Below are positions 43,171 through 55,313 of a stretch of 64,000 nt of DNA, in pieces. Position 1 is the first letter of the stretch. Each line of letters opens with the position of its first letter. Under the pieces are notes generated by a model, which made no database searches, had not been told where the DNA came from, and worked only from the letters and a program-made list of their open reading frames with translations. The DNA comes from Oscarella lobularis (taxonomy: Eukaryota > Porifera > Homoscleromorpha > Homosclerophorida > Oscarellidae), in contig NC_089175.1 of NCBI RefSeq assembly GCF_947507565.1, forward strand, positions 7,243,733-7,307,732. The letters run 5' to 3'. The position numbers and the translations under genes were made by a program.

Positions 43171-43331
43171 TTGCCGATCGCGCGCGTTTGATCAGGAATA
43201 GCGAGCGATTTTGCACGTTTGGCTAGATGTATGCGTTTGATTTTACCTCTGACGAGTAGGTCAACGAGTCTTTGAATGCTCTCCTCCTAAAGTAACTGCC
43301 ACTTGATGTTAACGCGCGTTAGGTGTCAAGA

Positions 43332-44953
43332 ATGGAAAGACGAGAATTTATTCTGCGCGTTCGACGCGTTATTGACGACATTGAGAGAAATCTATTGGGA
43401 GCATCAACTGAAGCGATGGAGAATATGAGCGTTCGAGTCGATGCAGCATTGCGCCAGCTTCATATAGCTTTCGAAGACGTTGGAATCGACGCAGCGGGTC
43501 TCGTCGATCGACTGCAACGTCTGCGAAGGGATATTGACGTTAACATGGGATCACAACGAGTTAGCAGATACGAATGTGTTGCAGGTTCTGCTACTCTATT
43601 ATTATTCAATATTTATTATTAAGTCGTTAATATTTATGAAACATTTTTGTGAGACTCGTTTACTTTTAGAATGCACAGGTGCAGAAGGTCGCCCGAGGCT
43701 TTTCATTGCGATTGATCAGTTGGAGTTCTTTGTCAGCTGTCGATTCTCAGTTCATGATATGGCGGCTATCATTGGGTGCTCTGTGAGAACTGTTCACAGA
43801 CGCTTGCGAGACGCCGGAATGTCTGTCGGTGGGGCGTTTAGTACAATCTCTGACAGTGACCTAGATGAAATCGTTGCCGAAATCAACCTTCGTTATCCTC
43901 GTCATGGATACCGAAATATCAACGGGCATCTTCAGCTGAGAGGGATAAACGTCCCTCGTCGCCGAGTAAGGGACAGCCTTGTACGAGTCGATCCGGAAGG
44001 AGTTGGTCTTCGATGGTCCAACCTTGTTCAAAGGAGAACCTACAACGTCAGTGGTCCAAACGCGCTGTGGCACATTGATGGGCTGCATGCACTGATACGC
44101 TGGGGAATTGTGATTCACGGGGGTGAGATATTGCTGGCCAATGAATGTCTCCCTAGTAATGGTCACTAACGTGATTTTAGGAATTGATGGCTATAGCAGA
44201 TTGCCTACTTTTCTTGGTTGCTCGTCGAACAACAGGGCCGATACTGTTCTCAGGCTCTTCCTCGGCGCAGTGGCTGAGTACGGAGCTCCGTCCCGCGTCC
44301 GCGGTGATCGTGGAGGGGAAAATATGCGAGTGGCTGAATGGATGCTGGAGCACAGAGGAACGGGCCGAAGCAGCTTCATCGCTGGTCGATCGGTCCACAA
44401 CCAAAGAATTGAGCGATTTTGGAGGGACGTAACTGTGGCAACGGCGGCAACCTTTAGGGATCTCTTTAACTACATGGAAAGGGAACATCTGCTCGACCCA
44501 GACAACGTGACGGATATCTTTTGCCTTCAATACGTTTTTTTACCTAGGATTCAAGCAAGTCTGGATGGTTTTTCAGGAGCATGGTCACGTCATCGAATGA
44601 GCACGGAGGGCGGCCACTCGCCCCTTCAGGTAAACTTGCAGCTTTACTTTGCAAATATAAAAGTATTACCCATGGTGTAGCTTTTCATACGAGGAGTATT
44701 GTCCACACGATTTGACGCTGTAACTGACACCGACAGCGCAGTTGATCCTTTGAATTACGGCGTAGATTGGGCAAATTCAATTCCGCCTACTGCAGACGAC
44801 TCTACTGTACAGGTTGATGATCTTCCTCGTATTCTATCTGATGAACATATGGCAGATTTGCGGTCATCGATCAATCTCCTATCTTTTAGTGACCAGAGTG
44901 GCCTGGATCTATACGTTTCTGTTTGTCAGTTTGTTGCAATGCATCAAAGTTAG
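43332..44953 (+). CDS. Transposase with DDE integrase core (IS3-like)
   Basis: Exons 43332-43584, 43670-44122, 44181-44629, 44681-44953, phases consistent, no stops. The N-terminal part is helical and Arg-rich. In the second exon an HTH resembles IS3 OrfB ([21 protein letters not shown]), followed by [12 protein letters not shown]. The integrase core is WHIDGLH (first Asp), [15 protein letters not shown] (second Asp) and [10 protein letters not shown] (Glu), so the DDE triad is present. The last exon is acidic. It would catalyse cut-and-paste of its own element. It appears intact. Confidence 0.85.
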
Positions 44954-45133
44954 GTCAATAAATCTTTTACTAAATGTTCACGTTAACATTAAAGACATAA
45001 ATAAAAATATAATAGTAATTTGTCATTAGTTACATCCACAAATAATTAAAATAAATTTTTAGGACACCTGCATAAAGAATTAAATACGATAATCATCAGA
45101 TGCATACGTATAATAATTCACTAAATGCCATAT

Positions 45134-48100
45134 TTAGTGCAGTTGAAATCCCTGGATACCGTTGGCTACCCCTTCGTCCATTGCGTCGCGAAACGCCTCG
45201 TATGTTCCGTGACAGACGGGCAAGTAAAGATGCGTTGAGCAGGCGGCGGCAAGCGGATAGCGATCTCCCCCAGTAGCACCTTGGTGGTAACTTACCGAGA
45301 TCACCTCTCCTTTCAGGGTTACCAGCGATGACGACGACGTACACATATGCAGTAGACCCTGCCACACACCAATTTCTCCTAGGTCAAACGCCTGTCTACC
45401 GGCAGTACTAATCAAGGTTCACGCGGGTTTGCTTACGTGTTTCGCCTTGCGTACTACTCACAAATATTTCTCTCTGTCCTTCATGTAGATACTGCTGGAA
45501 AAATGTCTCCGCTTGCCTCTCGTCGTCCGTGACCGGGTGATTGATATACAGGTGCTCAACCATCCTAATGATATCATATCTATTGATAGAAAGCACAACG
45601 TGATAACATCAGCGTTTACCTCTCGTACGTAATGTCGTTCATTTCACCAGGACAGAAAAGAGACCTCATTATGTCGGGGTACTTCTTTATCAGAGTGAGG
45701 ACGTGGCCAGTTTTTAACCCCTCGCACAACTGGTCGATCGCGCTCTTCCTCTTGCATACAGCGGCGTAATAAATAAGGCACTGTATCAAGTACTCCTTCT
45801 GGGAGAACTGGAATGACTGTCTCCAGCCGCTACTTGAAATAAGCTCGATGACGTCTATTCTTGTCGTCAACCGACGCCAGTCAGCTTCATGGGCGCAGTC
45901 AATCAGCTATCAGTAGATGTAAATTAAATAAAGTTATATGTTGAACTTAATGTATGACCTCGTTTCTGAATATTTATTAATAGGTACTAGGTAGTTATTA
46001 CATCTTAATATTTAATTTTTATAAATAATATTAAATATATAATAATATTATTAATACTAATAATTGATTAATTAATTAATATTCAGTAATAGGAACTAGG
46101 TATTAATTACCTATTTACTCAAGTAAGTAATGCAGTAATTATTTAATTATTTCATTGCTGTAAAGAGCATACCTCTTCAATGACAGACCGCGTCTCTCCC
46201 AACAAGATGTCTTCAACACTCATCGTTGCTATCACTTGGTCGTCGTCTCCGGTTGAAATGAGCGTATACAGGGCGTTGGATAGAAAAGGAAAGCCAACGG
46301 TCGTTTGCACGATTGAGTGAGCAATGATTTGACCGGCCATCTTGAATGATCTCGACCTGATCGCCGACATGTTGTGGCTCGGCCACAAACCGGAGCAGTC
46401 TTCGAAAAACTCGCATTGTGGCTGAGCCATAAACCGCAGCAATTCGGTGAAAAATTCACGGCCAATTGCTCCAATATCAACGCCATCTTCATTTACAAAT
46501 TTGATCTGGAAATAAAGTTTACATTATCGTACACATGAGAAACAGTAGGCCAGTTACCCTAATGAGAGGCACTCCTGCCATTCCCCGTTTAAATAACACC
46601 ATGCCGTCTTGCAGGAGAGTGTCTCGGTCCACTGTGGCTCTGACAGTACGATCTTCGTCCAGGATATTCTGTCGATGTACTGTCATTAAATGAGCAGCCG
46701 AATCGAACACCCGAAGCTGTATATGAAGCAAAGGTAAATAGTGAATTCAAACGTAACTGACAGAATCACTTACTGTTTCATCTTCGTCGTAGATCCACGA
46801 ACATTCCCGGGAACAACTTCCGGACTCGGAGCCTGCATAAGTTGACGATTGTCTGCCAAAGGCCGACAGCAGACGATGCCCAGATTGATGAGAGATGTCG
46901 GTCTGCTGTCCCGGGGAGCCCGTCTGTGTTATGCGAGGGGGCTGTTCCTCAGAAGTCTCGGGGGGAAAGATAATCCCCTGTTCTGCATCATTTAAAAAGC
47001 AAGAAATAGTAGCATTTATTTCAGAGCACTCCAGTCAGCTGTACCAGTAGTCTGGACGTCTTCATCAATTTCCTCTCTGTCATCAGAACCGTGGCCTTGT
47101 CTCGTGAGGAGACTTCCCCGTCTGTGAGCAAATTAGATGATAGCAAATAATTACACAGGCTGTCATCGATAAAAATTTAGAAATATGTACCTTGAACATG
47201 ACAACAAATGAGACCGAAGTTGGTGGGTTGGAATGGACGTCCCGCATCTGATGCAGGCATTCGCTATTGCCACGTTGGGGCCCCCAGCATGTGATTCAGT
47301 CTACGAAATGGTCATATGATCAACATAGAAAACCCAAAACAGCATGCATTATCAAAGCTATAGTCCTTACGGTAGAATCAATTCTGCGAACATTAATGTC
47401 GCGCTGAATTGGCCTGACGTAGATGCGAACGTTTGATCGAATGCGCTCCAACAGGTATTCCCCGGACACGTCCGGGCCCAGCACGATCAATGTCCGGTTG
47501 CCTGGCATGGACCTAAGCAGCTCGAAACCGCCAACGTCTCGAAGAGGAGGGAAGTGATCCTGCACAATATTTCGGAGATCCTCCGCTGTTGCTGCCATTG
47601 GTATTTCGATCTCCTTTATCCCCAGGCCTCGCATCCCCAGTGCAGCAACAATGTCGGGATTTGGCGCTGACGAACAATCGCGGTCTGTCAGACAGCAGAA
47701 ATACCTGATGAAAGTGGAGCGCCTCGTTGTTGTGCTGGCGCGCCTCCTGTGGCCGGACCGCCCAGACTGAAGTACGCCACTTCGGCGCGTGGCTGCACTG
47801 GCTGCGGTCCTATTGACTCGTGGTGAAAAGGTATCACGCAGCTCCTGCATTAGCCCTCTCCTGGATCCCGTGTTTGCTACAAAGCAAATGGACTATATAG
47901 TTCAGCTTCTGAAGAAAACACCGCAGCACCTTCTGTGTCAGACTCCCGCCTGGCAGTGGCATTGAATATACGGGCAATAGTTGGACGTGGAGCAGAAACA
48001 AGAGGAGGCGTAGAAGCAGAAGAAGATTGGTTTGAATTCCCATCTAACGAATGATTGCAAACCCCAGCAATTTAAACGTTGCAAAATACCAATCCCATCG

Positions 48101-48285
48101 GGTCCTTCAGGAAGCGAGCTCAAAATTCCTGTAATATCGTCGTCTTCGGAGATAGGTGCAACGAGACAAACCGAACCTGGGTTTCCGCGAAGCATCTCTG
48201 CCAGCTGTCCGGCTTGTTCCGACATTCGCCGACTAGACGAGAGAAACGATCCAAGTAAGCCAGCGACGTCTTGTCTGTCCGCCAT
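45134..48285 (-). CDS. Transposon-borne HECT-domain E3 ubiquitin ligase-like protein (G2E3-like)
   Basis: Multi-exon - strand gene, convergent with the transposase. The start is MADRQDVAGLLGSFLSSSRR. The middle has a conserved PPLRDVGGFELLR ... VRIYVRPIQRDI block and a zinc-finger-like CIRCGTSIPTHQLRSH...C (about 47290-47190). The C-terminal half is HECT. It includes FTELLRFMAQPQCEFFEDC (about 46450-46370), a helical segment with IELISSSGWRQSFQF, and the C-lobe YPLAAACSTHLYLP, where the Cys aligns with the catalytic thioester Cys. The protein ends GIQGFQLH, matching the usual HECT ending near a Phe. Exact exon limits in 46500-47300 and 47850-48080 are uncertain. Such HECT genes are often labelled G2/M-phase E3 ligase-like in animals. 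Confidence 0.72.
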
Positions 48286-48479
48286 AGAATGCGTTTTTAC
48301 GTCAACCGCTGATATGCAAATTATCAGAAAAGGTTCAACTCCCAGAACTCGAACTCTTACGAGTCTTACTGATCAGAAAAGGTTTGCGGCCTGCAGGTGC
48401 TAAGGCGAACCACGAGGAGAGCCCAAAGTAACGCGCTAGGTTTTCTTGTACATACGGGTACTGCAGCCTTCAACGAACG

Positions 48480-48735
48480 AGACTCAGAAGACCAAACGTG
48501 TAAGGTACGAACCAAACGCGCGCGATCGACAGTTAGGCGACCAAACGCGCGCGATCGACAGTTAGGCGACCAAACGCGCGCGATCGACAGTTAGGCGACC
48601 AAACGTGCACGTTCGAGAGACCAAACGTCCACGTTCGACTGTCAGGACCAAACGTGCACGTTCCCCCGACCAAACGCGCGCGTTTGCATTGACTACTTAC
48701 AATATCAATAGTTTTGGCACTCATCGCTCGCCATA
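48480..48735 (-). repeat. Right terminal inverted repeat
   Basis: Complement of the left end. It has three tandem ACCAAACGCGCGCGATCGACAG-type units, then GTTTGCATTGACTACTTACA and ATCGCTCGCCATA at the tip. Confidence 0.85.
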
Positions 48736-48741
48736 CGCTTA

Positions 48742-49639
48742 CCTATTGGCGTGTTTGAATCTGCGCTGCTTGAGCTGCAAAGATGCGAAGAAGTCGGTGC
48801 GATGAGCGTGCATCGAGCTGAGTCTTCTGAGAGTGTGGATTCAGACAAAGCCGGAATTCTACTACGGGACTCGAATAGTCGTCGTCACGTGATGAACTTT
48901 AATGGCTTTTTCTAACGCGAGAAAAGATTTGTCGTCGATGCAACTGACGTAGGAAGTTTACCGCGTAAGAGATATTGCGTCTAGCTAGTTGTTAGAAAAT
49001 CGGGGCTCCATTGGGGAAAAACCGTCGTTTAGAGTCATAACTTCATTCAATTAGCTCTGACGGTACGCAGGTGATTACGAACGATGACTAAGAAGCAGTA
49101 TGACTACTACGAGCGAGACAGAACTCTTTTGGGAGGTACGTCGTAGTATAAATCGACGTTCTGCCTTTCGCGCGATATCTTCGCACCCAAGAAAGACTCG
49201 CTTATCAAAGCCGGAAAAGCCTTAAACTACTGCAACAAAACCTGCAGTAACGCGACATCATCGATTTGAGCTTAGAATCTATAAAATAGACGAGGACGTT
49301 CGTGCGTGTGTATACCCACGTGTCATACCTCGTGCCGCCATGTAGCAAAGAAAGCAACGTCACAAAGAAGATCATTATAACAAGAAATACTCACACTTTG
49401 TCGTTTCACGTAGATGCTCTTTGATTGCTATTACTTTATTTATTTTGTTAGATTTTTTATTGGCCACGTGCACAGTGCTCGTAAGATTCGTTTTTGTATA
49501 TCACGTATCCATCCCTCTTTGCGAAGCCTCACTTCGGCCAGTGGATGAGGCTAGGAACCAAACTTAGAACCTTTCGTAAGACTTGCAGATCACCGGACGT
49601 ACGTGACTGTAACAAAGGCAGGCTCCTATTCTACTACAG
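48742..49639. other. Non-coding with a possible first exon at 49084
   Basis: The first about 100 bp continue repeat A. An ATG at 49084 opens MTKKQYDYYERDRTLLG and meets a GTACGT donor, which could be the first exon of an unidentified transcript. Otherwise nothing recognised. Confidence 0.25.
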
Positions 49640-51533
49640 ATGGCACAAGAGATGTGCTTCTTACTCGTAGCTTTCCTGCTTGCAGTTGCGTTGGCAGCTG
49701 AAACGGCAACGCAAACGTCGTCTCCCAACGGTGGATACGAAAGGCCGTCACCTCATAAATCGATAAGACAGTCATTTAGGAGCGCTTTCTCGGGTCTCGA
49801 TAACAGCCCACGCAACATATCGTACCACTACGAAGCCGGCATGAACGAATTCAAATGTTGACCAGTGCATTCAAGGAGGAAAAAATTGCGCCGGGGCTTT
49901 TCTCGAATCTGTCAGAGGCCTCCAATTGAGAGACAAAGCTTCATACCCGTTCGAGAGAGACAAGGAAAATTACGAATTAAAGTTGCAAGTACGTCGAGTA
50001 TAGCCACTCAGGCGTAAAGATACTAATGATTTGAATTTTAGGCACTAATAACTGCATAGCTATGAATGGCTTTGTATCGTGCTCCTCCCTGGGCTCTGGG
50101 TCTCAGTGAACTGTAGAGTATCCCGACCTGGAGACATACCCAAGTGTGTGTCAACGCGACTATTGCGTGGTAATTAAGAATGACTTTGACACAGCATCTC
50201 CAAAAGCCTGGGAAATTTCTTGCAAAATATAGCGTTTAGTTCAAGACAATAATGGTGTGCTTACGTGCTCCACGTCGATAGCAAAAACGATCAACTGTCT
50301 TCTATTCCATGTGGCACCAGTTTTAATGACACTGACGAAACGCTGTTTCTTTCAGCGATTTTTACATACGGTAAGAAATAAAAGCGTATCTATAGGACAG
50401 CGTGATTCTTTCAATACATAATTAAGCAGATATGAGTGCTGATTTCGTCACGATGCATTCAAACGTCGATGATGCGTGTCTGAAAATAAATTTCACCGGA
50501 AACGTGTTTACTAGAACCTGCGACAAAACTGACGTCAAGTCAGCGTTTGTATACAATGCTGACAGCAGACGACTGGCAGGCAAGATTACTATTTATTTAA
50601 CTGCTAACGCTATTCAATTGAGACTGGCATTGCTGCGTTCTATAGACGTTAACAACAGATGCGCATTTATCGTGGAAGAACTTTGCACACATCTTCTGTC
50701 TTTTACAAAGCTATGGTGAGTTTCTACTGCCATTAGTTTCTTTCTGCTAAGGTTCTGTCTAATTTCTCATTTTTGAAGACGAGTCAAATCGTTTTTGCTC
50801 AAGAGAAGTGTCTGAAAGTCAATGGCAGCCAACTCTCACGACGGCACAATGTGTGAACTCAACAAACGACGTCCAAACTACACGTTTCAATCGGTTATTT
50901 TTTACAGTATGATGCCCCTCATAATAACAAAGATATAAGAATTATTAGAGTTGTTTAGCTTCCGAGGAGAGGACCAGGGTAACATTGCCGGGCTTTAGAC
51001 AGGGCTGGTACGTATCGTCCGACGACCTTGTCGTTCGAGGAACAATTGCATGGACCAGCCAAGCTCCTTCAAGCCGCAAAGTTCGGGTACTTATAGTCGC
51101 CAAAGACGGGTTAGGTTTGACTCGAGAAATGATTGGTGCCTACGCTGACAATACTGGTGAGACATATAGCGCAATACCGTCGTAAAACGTGCTACTGTAA
51201 TTGTTCTTGAAAGGTTGTTTAGCTGTGGAAATTTACGCGTTGACATCGTCACTGCTTAGGCAGCCGTTTCAGTCATTCTATCAAATTGACCTAACTGTTG
51301 CTGGCGAGCAAAGCTCTCTACGCCAACATTTCCAATTAAGAAAACAAGGTGATGGAGATTCGCCGCTGAGACTTGAAAAGTCTAATAGAAATAGAAAACT
51401 CCCTAAAAGAAGTTCTTCTAGAAACGCCTTTTCATGTGACTTTTGTTATTCAATTTCGTCTCGTACTTATCCGAGACAAAGAAGTCGGTTAGAAGTCGCG
51501 TTTGACTCAAACACTGAAGCATGGAATTCATAA
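49640..51533 (+). CDS. Secreted multi-exon protein, unrecognised, possibly with cathepsin-like relic
   Basis: Exon 1 (49640-49861) has a clear signal peptide ([20 protein letters not shown]). A stretch at 49858-49990 in another frame reads [18 protein letters not shown] ... KASYPFERD, like the mid-part of papain-type peptidases (VDC...G..C.GG..A...YPY). The active-site parts are not seen. Further exon-like pieces are at 50432-50719 (Cys-containing), 50780-50910 ([15 protein letters not shown]...AQC, sushi- or hormone-receptor-like), 50960-51157 and 51226-51533. The joins are not proven in phase. The end of the last piece lies antisense over USP exon sequence. It may be a decayed gene. Confidence 0.35.
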
Positions 51534-52191
51534 AACACTGAGAAAAAAATAAACACGCAAAAATAACGAAAATAAAATTTGAGCTCACCGTATTTCCCAA
51601 ATTACGAAGACCCACGAGACCCTTTCAACAAACAGACGTCTCGAAATTTGATTTTCGTCGTGTCATCGTAGAATTATCACGATCTCGTCCCAAGTCAATT
51701 TTTCTCTTGATAATGATGTGAGTTTCGTTTCTGGCAGTAGAAATCGTCTTTCGACGAATTCGAACGCGAACGAGTTACAGTCACATGAGATGGAATTGAT
51801 TCGGTGCTATTCGATCGTCGAAGAGAGCTGCGACTATAATCAGAGCCTGTATAAATCTGACTTGCATCTAATCTCTTAGACAGAATTCTTGGTGTGGAAG
51901 CAGGGACGTAATCGAAGCGAGTGCCTGCATGTGCTGTATTTACGAGAACTGCATGGCGTCGTTCCTGAAAGGCGTAGTCGCTTTTACAGGCTCGTGGCGG
52001 CCGGCTAGCGCTCTCATGGACTCGTTTTTGTAGCTGGATATCTGTTTAGGTCGAGGATCGGGTGAAAACAGGCGAGTCGATTCCCCTGGAAGGTATTTGC
52101 GTTGTGGTTTCGGCGAACTTAGTGATTTCGATGCCGTTGAGCCGCTTATATTTCTCCGCTGGAACATCGGAGATCCTCTTGTCGTCGCCAT
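51418..52191 (-). pseudogene. USP-type deubiquitinase, 5' fragment
   Basis: N-terminal Ser/Arg-rich part from MATTRGSPMFQRRNISG (start 52191). The tail then continues in a shifted frame (STPRILSKRLDAS, SDYSRSSLRRSNS). Two catalytic-domain exons follow: [11 protein letters not shown], intron, then [33 protein letters not shown] is the USP Cys box, with the catalytic Cys first in the second exon. The sequence stops being USP-like after about 51418, so most of the catalytic domain is gone. The nearest type is USP2/USP21-like. The shifted frame between the N-terminal part and the rest makes it likely non-functional. Confidence 0.7.
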
Positions 52192-52330
52192 GTTGCAAAC
52201 AGTCACGTGCCTAGCAACTACAATTTGCGCAATCGCAAACACAGGAAGCTCAAGCCAGAAAAGCAAAATCATACAAAAAAAAGTAAAAAGAAAATTCAAA
52301 ACAAAAGCAAGAATTAATTAGGGAGAAATT

Positions 52331-55012
52331 TCACGACTTCGACTTCTCTCTATAAGCAGCTTCAATGTTATCTTTGTGAATGCCACACTCCTCACACGCT
52401 TCAATAAGAGCATTTGCCGTTGCCTCTCGACCGCGTTTTGCTACCCAATCCTCTATGATCATCATAGCCCGAATAAAATTCTCATCAGACTTTTCTTTGT
52501 ACTGCGGTATGGCATTGGCTTGTTGTCCCAAACAAACAGCAAACTTTTGCCATTTTGCTTCAACTAGTATCGCGACGACGTGAGTGAGGGACTTGTTGAT
52601 TTCCTTCGGAAATGCATCTGCAAGAAATGAATGTGACGAAGCCAAAAACTACACTATCTCTTCTCACCTCCTAGTCTAGAGTCAGCGAGTTCTTTCCTAT
52701 ACAAACAGAATAATCTTCCCTTGGAGCAGGTGGTTCACAGAACGGATAATACCTTATTTGAATCATTTCTTTTTCTTTAACCTGCAGACGACGTTGGGAA
52801 GACGTCAGTTCTTCTCTAAAGTAAAACACTTCATGCTATCAATAAACATTTCTCTTTTTATTTTGTAATGACGTAAAACAGCATTTCATAATTTATTTAT
52901 GAAGCATTATTCTCAATGACCTGATTTGAGCAATCACTCCGTCTTTTTTTCTGTGCAAGCCGTTGAGAAGTGGCCAGTTCCCCTCTAAAAACAATAAATA
53001 TATCAACTATCGGCTAACCCTATTTTTTTCGTGGCTACTGAATTGAAGCAATCTGTTGGTCCTTTTCCTGTTCAAGACGACGTTGAGCGAAAGACGCTTC
53101 TCTTTGAACAGACGCCAATTCTTGCCTATAATTAACAGATGACACCAAATTCATTTATTAATTTTAAAAAATAACCTGATCTGAGCCAATTCTCCATCTT
53201 TACGTTCAACAAGACAATGAGAAGAGTTCAGTTTTTCTCTAAAACCACAAAAAAATTCACGTAAAGAATTAATATTGTAGAGAAGCTCACGATAAAAATA
53301 ATTAATATATCAATTACGTAACCTTATTTGAGTGATTTGACGTTGGGCAGAGGCCAGTTCATTTCTAAATTTAAAAAAGAAAACTATAATTAAAATCATA
53401 TTAGACATAATAAAAAACCTGATAGAGGATTTTTCTTCGGTCAATTCAGAGCACCTTTGTCGCGAATGCTCCATCAAGCGTAGCATCACTGCAATATCTT
53501 CTCTGTCACTTGGAAGTAAAAGACGCGGAGATGAAGTTGCACAAACTGTCGCCCGTCTCGACGAGAGAATTTCTCGTTTAATTTTCATGTATGACTCGTT
53601 CTTCACGTCTGCAAAACATTATTCATTAAACGTTACTCCCTAAGTCAATTAGAGTTTATTTACCAAGACAAAAGCAGCTTAAAATAGGCCTATATGAAAA
53701 ATCCCAATTGACACCACCACAGACAATGACGTCAGTAGTCTTGTTATCGCTCGGCACACAATGACATGTGTGACAAACAACTTCGCCAAATTCTGGATCT
53801 ACGTCCATCTTTACAAATAATAACTAAATATTCAATGAAAATAAAATTATAGCAACCTGATACGCAATGAAATTGCCACGATCCAGAACGTAAACATAGT
53901 CAGAATTTGTTTTGTCGATCATTCGACCACCAACGAGAAGACAAATTGATTCGTCTTCCAAACCTTCTGTAACTAAATGACAAATCGTATGGTCCCGCCT
54001 TGGTGATGGTTTCACATTGAAATTAATGAGTGTCCAAAACTAAAAATATTGCTAAAAATATTTATTATTTAACTACGCAGGTTTACTTTGAGATTAAAAT
54101 TTATCAAAAAAGAGTGAGATTCATTCTCCACGTCCCTTCCATGAAGTAATGCTCGATGCTCGTCAATGGTTGCCATGGCAGCGGCAACAAGTGGTTTCGG
54201 TCGTGTTCCACTTAATTCCAAATCAAACCACATTCCTAGCTCATATTTCAAATTATTAAAAATTGATATTAAATTGAGTCACCTTTTTCATTTCCCTCTT
54301 CAAGTCGAAATTCATAAATATCATTACTCCAGTCGCATTCATTCTGAGTTGCCTGAGACTGGAGTTGATTACGAGGAATCTTCTTTTCGCTCAAACCTCC
54401 AAACATGATCATTCTTGATCCAATCGCACACAAACAGCAGTATGAGCGTTCGTGCGGTTTTTTTCCTCCGATAGGCGTCGCTACTTCGATCCATTCTATT
54501 TTCTTTGGATCGAGACGATAAACGATTCCCAGGGAATGACCCTCTTTTGTTCTTCCCCCGTATGAGTAGATCATCTTGTCGATGACAACACATCGTGCTC
54601 CCTCACAAGGTGGAGGAATAGTTCGACCGCGAGTCAATCGACGGATCCACTTCTTTTCCGCTCTTCGAACATTCGTCACAAAGAATTCATTGCGGGGAAA
54701 GTATTTATATCCATGGGAGCCACCGAAGAGATGAAGATGATCACCGACCAACGCGCATTCAGGAGCATACCGCTCCTCAGGTAAGATAGCTTGATCGTCG
54801 TCGTCGGAAGAGTCGTTTTTTCGAAGTGTTGGACGAAGCCACGCCGGCAGCCACGTAGCCTCGCAAGCCAGACCCTTACGAGCAGGAGGCTGTTCGTTTG
54901 GTAGCTTTAGCGCGCGAGGTGTGTGGGCGCGGTCTTGCCTCACTGCTCGTAGGGTCTGGTACCACTTGCGTACGTCATCGACCCCCTTCGGCACGTGACC
55001 ACGGGTTAGCAT
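52331..55012 (-). CDS. Kelch-coiled coil-Death domain protein
   Basis: Multi-exon - strand gene. Exon 1 (55012-54283) begins MLTRGHVPKGVDDVRKWYQT and holds blades with LHLFGGSHG, YSYGGRTKEG and IMFGGLSEKK. The next exons continue the propeller (AAAMATIDEHRALLHG, ICLLVGGRMID, VIVCGGVNWDFS). Then come small coiled-coil exons in phase 2: NELASAQRQITQIR, REKLNSSHCLVERKDGELAQ, QELASVQREASFAQRRLEQE, GELATSQR and REELTSSQRRLQVKEKE. The last exon (52624-52331) is a Death domain: DAFPKEINKSLTHVV, KWQKFAVCLGQQANAIPQY, MMIIEDWVAKRGREATANAL, ACEECGIHKDNIE. The domain order is the mirror of the CARD-Kelch family at the left end. The start is inside an inverted duplication. A cytosolic Kelch sensor with a Death adaptor is inferred. 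Confidence 0.78.
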
Positions 55013-55035
55013 AACTTACTTAGCACTCTCTAATT
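54850..55035 (-). repeat. Inverted duplication, arm 1 (5' end of Kelch-Death gene)
   Basis: Pairs inverted with 55314-55497, nearly identical (MLTRGHVPKGVDDVRKWYQT is encoded in both). The spacer is about 280 bp. Confidence 0.85.
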
Positions 55036-55313
55036 ACTGTCACGAGGCCCGTTAAAAGTCATGGCGGTGGAAGGCAGACCGTTCTATTCCGAAGCACTTG
55101 GACGACGAGAACGGGTACAGTAGAAGACTCTGGCCACTGTGAAAGCCTGGAAAATGCCTTTCGTCATCTGCGTGCGCGTCTAGTCCCTGCAGAGTGGTTG
55201 CCATCTCGCGCGTTCCGATCGAAAGTCGCTATCAAGCGAAATCGCGGACATCTTTAGGCTGACTGCGAATGCGCACTGGTAGTCAAAGACACTGATCACC
55301 GCTTAACTACTTA

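Larger units (their letters stand above)
42931..48735. mobile_element. DNA transposon with DDE integrase-like transposase and HECT ligase (IS3EU-like)
   Basis: 5805-bp element. Ends are inverted repeats beginning TATGGCGAGCGATGAGTGCC and ending in its complement (..CGCTCGCCATA). The target duplication CGCTTA is at 42925-42930 and 48736-48741. Paralogous empty sites (GGTAAGCGCAC, near 2400 and 8215) confirm a clean insertion. The terminal repeats contain sub-repeats of CGCGCGTTTGGTCGCCTAACTGTCGAT. Two convergent genes fill the inside. There is no capsid, protein-primed polymerase or protease, so it is a plain DNA transposon. The IS3-type transposase, a 6-bp duplication and TAY termini recall the IS3EU group; this assignment is from memory of the family. 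Confidence 0.85.

Noticed and set aside
42931-48735. Polinton-type or other virus-like element because of the integrase core
   Set aside because: No polymerase, capsid or packaging ATPase is seen; the 5.8-kb size, 6-bp duplication and IS3-type transposase fit a plain DNA transposon.
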